Source of the DNA: Sphingomonadales bacterium
GTDB lineage: Bacteria > Pseudomonadota > Alphaproteobacteria > Sphingomonadales > Sphingomonadaceae
Assembly: GCA_027486275.1 (NCBI GenBank)
Contig: JAIXPM010000123.1
Location: forward strand, 1-9,878
Length of the DNA: 9,878 nucleotides
Direction of reading: 5' to 3'
In this document: positions 7,369-9,878 of the stretch, piece by piece
Position numbering within the stretch: position 1 is the first letter of the stretch
How the letters are laid out: each line of letters starts with the position of its first letter
Notes under the pieces: model-generated
The model's database searches: none
What the model saw: only the letters and a program-made list of their open reading frames with translations
What the model was told of the DNA's origin: nothing
Made by a program: the position numbers and the translations under genes

Positions 7369-8673
7369 TCACTTCCCGATGCAGAAGCGGCTGAAGATGC
7401 GGTCGAGCACGTCGTCCACGCCAACGCGGCCCGCGATCCGTCCAAACGCGTGTGCCGCGCCGCGGAGGGATTCGGCACGGAGGACGGGTTCGGGGGCCTG
7501 GGCGGCATCGCGCAGGGCGGCTTCGGCGTCGGCAAAGGCGGCGCGGTGGCGGGCGTGGGCCAACAGGGCCGGTTCGCCAGGGCGGGTAGTGGTGTGGGCC
7601 CAGGTGGAGAGCCAGTCGCGCACGGCGGTCATGCCGGTGCCGGTGGTGGCAGAGACGGCCAGGGCGTCCGGTGGCAGATCAGGCTGCGCGAGGTCGCATT
7701 TGTTGAGCAGCAGCAGTTGGGGCGGGCCGTTGTCGGGTGGGGTGGGCCAGTGTGGGGCGTCGGCGCTGGCGACGCTGATGACGAGATCGGCGGCGGCGGC
7801 GCGGCGGCGGGCGCGGGCAATGCCTTCGGCTTCGATGGGGTCGGTGGTGTCGCGCAGGCCGGCCGTATCGATCAGGACGGCAGCGATGCCGCCCAGGTCG
7901 AGCGGGACTTCGATGGCGTCGCGTGTGGTGCCGGCGATGGGCGTGACGATGGCGGCGTCGCGCATGGACAAGGCATTGACCAGGCTTGATTTTCCGACAT
8001 TGGGCGGGCCAGTGACGGCAATTGTCAACCCGTCGCGGATGCGCATCGCGCGGCTGGAATCGGCGATCAGGGCGGCGAGTTCATCGGCCAGCGCGAGGAG
8101 CTGGTGGCGGGCGGCTTCGTCGAGGCGTTCGGCGACATCGGCTTCGTCTTCGGCGAAATCGAGCCCTGCTTCGGCTTCGGCCAGCACCATTAGGCAGCGT
8201 TCGCGCCACTCGTCAGCCAGGCGGCCGAGGGCGCCACCGGCGAGGGCGAGGGCCTGATCGCGTTGGCTGGCGGTTTCAGCGCTGACGAGATCGGCGAGGC
8301 CTTCGACTTGCGCGAGATCCATGCGGCCATTGGCGAAGGCGCGGCGGGTGTATTCGCCGGGTTCGGCCAGCCGGATGCCGGGCAGTGCAGTGAGGGCGGT
8401 GAGCACGCCGGAGACGACGGCGGGGCCGCCGTGCAGGTGGAATTCGGCAAGGTCTTCGCCGCTGGCGCTCGTGGGGCCGGGGAAGACGGCGACGAGGGCC
8501 TCATCGAGCAAGCTATCGCCCGCGTGCAGCTGGCACAGGCTGAGGCGGCGAGGTGGCGGGATGCGGCCGGCCAGGGCCTGGACCGCGGCAAAGGCGGCCG
8601 GGCCAGACAGGCGAATAACGGCGAGCGCAGCCGGTGGACGGCCGCTGGCCAGCGCCGCAATTGTATCGGTCAT
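7369..8673 (-). CDS. mnmE: tRNA modification GTPase MnmE
   Basis: GTPase that works with MnmG to modify U34 of tRNAs; also called trmE. The protein is 434 residues, typical for alphaproteobacteria (about 430-450). The N-terminal formyl-folate domain starts TDTIAALASGRPPAALAVIRLSGP and includes FHLHGGPAVV and EPGEYTRRAFANGRMDLAQVEGLADLV. The G domain follows, with G1 GPPNVGKSS (222-230), G2 GTTRD (248-252), G3 DTAG (269-272) and G4 NKCD (324-327). The protein ends in FCIGK with the conserved Cys431. The ATG at 8673 is chosen because translation from it matches the family's N-terminus; the frame is open further upstream to 8910, but that stretch overlaps the neighbouring gene and looks unlike MnmE. 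The upstream DUF6489-like gene ends 11 bp before, suggesting one operon. Confidence 0.98.
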   Translation of the reverse strand: MTDTIAALASGRPPAALAVIRLSGPAAFAAVQALAGRIPPPRRLSLCQLHAGDSLLDEALVAVFPGPTSASGEDLAEFHLHGGPAVVSGVLTALTALPGIRLAEPGEYTRRAFANGRMDLAQVEGLADLVSAETASQRDQALALAGGALGRLADEWRERCLMVLAEAEAGLDFAEDEADVAERLDEAARHQLLALADELAALIADSSRAMRIRDGLTIAVTGPPNVGKSSLVNALSMRDAAIVTPIAGTTRDAIEVPLDLGGIAAVLIDTAGLRDTTDPIEAEGIARARRRAAAADLVISVASADAPHWPTPPDNGPPQLLLLNKCDLAQPDLPPDALAVSATTGTGMTAVRDWLSTWAHTTTRPGEPALLAHARHRAAFADAEAALRDAAQAPEPVLRAESLRGAAHAFGRIAGRVGVDDVLDRIFSRFCIGK

Positions 8674-8684
8674 GGCAGGATCGT

Positions 8685-8933
8685 TCAGCCTTGGGACTTG
8701 CCGGCAGCGGCGCCGAGCCCGGCCATCATCAGTTTCTGCCATTGTTCGAAACCGCCGGCGATGCCGGGCGCCCAGTTCTGCATCATGCGCTGCCAATCGG
8801 CGGCGGAGATACCCTCGGTCATCGCGGTCTTCATGCGATCGAGATAGACATCGTGCAGGGGCTGCAGATCGGGCAGGCCAAAGAAGGTGCGAGCCTCTTC
8901 GGGTGTGCAATCAATGTCGAAGCTGATCTTCAT
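8685..8933 (-). CDS. Small DUF6489-like protein, function unknown
   Basis: An 82-residue protein: MKISFDIDCTPEEARTFFGL, then PDLQPLHDVYLDRMKTAMTE, a Trp-containing helix (ISAADWQRMMQNWAPGIAGG), and FEQWQKLMMAGLGAAAG to the end. I recognise this pattern as the sphingomonad family annotated DUF6489, recalled from memory rather than searched. It has no signal peptide or clear membrane segment; the C-terminal half looks like an amphipathic helix rich in Met, Trp and Ala. The ATG at 8933 is preferred over upstream in-frame starts because GAGG lies about ten bases upstream and translation before it has low-complexity, non-conserved character. It is followed after 11 bp by mnmE on the same strand, so the two are probably co-transcribed. 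No function can be assigned. Confidence 0.85.
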   Translation of the reverse strand: MKISFDIDCTPEEARTFFGLPDLQPLHDVYLDRMKTAMTEGISAADWQRMMQNWAPGIAGGFEQWQKLMMAGLGAAAGKSQG

Positions 8934-8970
8934 GGCCGCAATGCCTCTTTTCCTTGGCTCGGTTCGCGCT

Positions 8971-9000
8971 AGTGTAGCGGTGAGAAGTGGCAATCGGCAA
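8971..9000 (-). promoter_or_regulatory. Candidate promoter for the DUF6489-like gene and mnmE
   Basis: On the minus strand, TTGCCG (9000-8995) is followed after 18 bases by TACACT (8976-8971). Each matches four of six bases of the sigma-70 type consensus. It would start transcription about 30 bases upstream of the small gene's ATG, in the only intergenic gap before it. Weak support; chosen by position as much as by sequence. Confidence 0.3.
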
Positions 9001-9081
9001 GGCGATGCTGAGTCGAACTGCCATTCAAGCAAAAACAAACAGTTACCGCGCAACATAAGTGCAGCATGAAGGGGAATGGGC

Positions 9082-9878
9082 ATGAAGGCGATCCGGATCG
9101 ATGCCAGTGGTGGCCCGGAAGTGATGCAGTGGCAGGACATCACGCTGCCGTCGCCGGGGCCCGGAGAGGTGCAGCTGCGCCACACGGCGATCGGGCTGAA
9201 TTTCATCGACACCTATCACCGTTCCGGCCTGTACCCGATTGCCTTCCCATCAGGGCTGGGGCTGGAAGCGGCGGGCGTGGTGGAAGCGGTGGGAGAGGGC
9301 GTGACGCTGAGCGTTGGCACGCGGGTGGGTTATTGCTGGGGGCCGATCGGCGCCTATGCCACACACCGCAACATTGCCGCGGCGATGCTGGTTCCGTTGC
9401 CTGATGGTGTGTCGGACGAGATGGCGGCGGCCGGGCTGTTGAAGGGCTGCACCACCGAATTCCTGGTTGAACGCTGCGCGAAGGTTCGACCAGGGGACTG
9501 GGCGCTGGTGCCGGCGGCCGCGGGCGGTGTTGGCCTGTTGCTGGTGCAATGGCTGAAGCTGGCGGGGGCGACCGTTATTGCGGTTGCCGGCACGCCGCAG
9601 AAACTGGCGCTGGCCGCCGCGCACGGGGCCGATCATGGTGTGCTGGATGGCAGCGACGTGGCGGCGCAAGTGCGGGCGCTGACCGGTGGACGCGGTGTGG
9701 ACGTGGTGTTTGACGGGGTGGGCAAGAACAGTTGGGAATCAAGCCTGGACAGCCTGAAACGGCGGGGCCTGATGATCAGTTTCGGCAATGCCTCCGGCCC
9801 GGTTTCGGGGGTGGATCTGGGCATATTGGCGCGCAAGGGATCGCTGTTTGCGACGCGGCCGACGCTGTTTGATTATTA
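9082..9878 (+). CDS. qor: NADPH:quinone reductase, Qor / zeta-crystallin family (3' end outside window)
   Basis: Zinc-independent medium-chain dehydrogenase/reductase that passes electrons from NADPH to quinones in the cytoplasm. The first 265 residues are present; family members are about 325. The N-terminal GroES-like domain has AIGLNFIDTYHRSGLYP (36-52), PSGLGLEAAGVVEAVGEGV and GLLKGCTTEFL. The nucleotide-binding fold carries AAAGGVG at 145-151, and the later stretch RRGLMISFGNASGPVSGVDL with LARKGSLFATRPTL is very close to E. coli Qor. The residue before AAAGGVG is Pro144, where E. coli Qor has His. Zinc ligands of alcohol dehydrogenases are absent, as expected. The start ATG at 9082 has AAGGGGA upstream; an ATG at 9066 is out of frame. 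It is transcribed divergently from the DUF6489-mnmE pair and is probably unrelated in function. Confidence 0.93.
   Translation, partial: MKAIRIDASGGPEVMQWQDITLPSPGPGEVQLRHTAIGLNFIDTYHRSGLYPIAFPSGLGLEAAGVVEAVGEGVTLSVGTRVGYCWGPIGAYATHRNIAAAMLVPLPDGVSDEMAAAGLLKGCTTEFLVERCAKVRPGDWALVPAAAGGVGLLLVQWLKLAGATVIAVAGTPQKLALAAAHGADHGVLDGSDVAAQVRALTGGRGVDVVFDGVGKNSWESSLDSLKRRGLMISFGNASGPVSGVDLGILARKGSLFATRPTLFDY

Noticed and set aside
7214..8257. Long plus-strand open frame (347 codons) opposite mnmE, and other long antisense frames over parA, parB and mnmG.
   Set aside because: They lie antisense to clear conserved genes, have Arg/Ala/Ser-rich low-complexity translations typical of GC-rich shadow frames, and show no recognisable domain.
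8674..8910. N-terminal extension of mnmE by 79 residues to an upstream ATG.
   Set aside because: The extension overlaps the DUF6489-like gene, is Arg-rich, and the MTDTIAALASGRPP start matches the family directly.
8934..9081. Small RNA or extra gene in the divergent gap before qor.
   Set aside because: There is no sizeable open frame on either strand with a good start, and no strong stem-loop; a promoter region explains it.
1..9878. tRNA genes, CRISPR arrays, insertion sequences with transposases, or phage and defence genes.
   Set aside because: None was seen; gaps are short and accounted for by repeats, parS and promoters.

Overview
This is an ordinary chromosomal core region of a GC-rich alphaproteobacterium, most likely of the order Sphingomonadales. 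The evidence is the protein sequences, the small DUF6489-type protein next to mnmE, and the chromosome-partition locus mnmG-rsmG-parA-parB facing holA-lptE-leuS. No phage, plasmid, toxin, CRISPR or defence gene was seen. The window is probably near the replication origin, because it holds two perfect parS centromere sites and the parAB genes, but oriC itself is not visible.

Layout. (1) Bases 1-2806, plus strand: the 3' half of leuS (leucyl-tRNA synthetase), then lptE (LPS-assembly lipoprotein) and holA (DNA polymerase III delta). The genes overlap at both junctions and look like one operon. (2) Bases 2807-2940: the gap between the convergent holA and parB is almost filled by a structured 120-bp inverted-repeat element (copy A). 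(3) Bases 2941-7060, minus strand: a tight run transcribed mnmG, rsmG, parA, parB. One parS lies inside the rsmG coding sequence and a second lies just upstream of mnmG. (4) Bases 7061-7368: a 308-bp gap with the mnmG ribosome-binding site, parS2, a second copy of the structured repeat (copy B, 178 bp), and a GC-rich hairpin just after mnmE. (5) Bases 7369-8933, minus strand: mnmE preceded by a small DUF6489-like gene. (6) Bases 8934-9081: a 148-bp divergent promoter region. (7) From 9082, plus strand: a qor-type NADPH:quinone reductase that runs off the window.

How the genes work together. MnmE and MnmG form the complex that modifies the wobble uridine (U34) of tRNAs. RsmG methylates 16S rRNA. 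ParA, ParB and parS segregate the replicated origin. HolA loads the replicative clamp. LptE helps deliver LPS to the outer membrane, and LeuS charges leucine tRNA. The combination is a housekeeping cluster.

The most interesting non-gene signal is the repeat pair. Both copies have matching outer arms and inner hairpins in which one base pair changes in a compensatory way (G-C, T-A, A-T). Together they bracket the parB-parA-rsmG-mnmG operon. I found no convincing new biological system beyond this.
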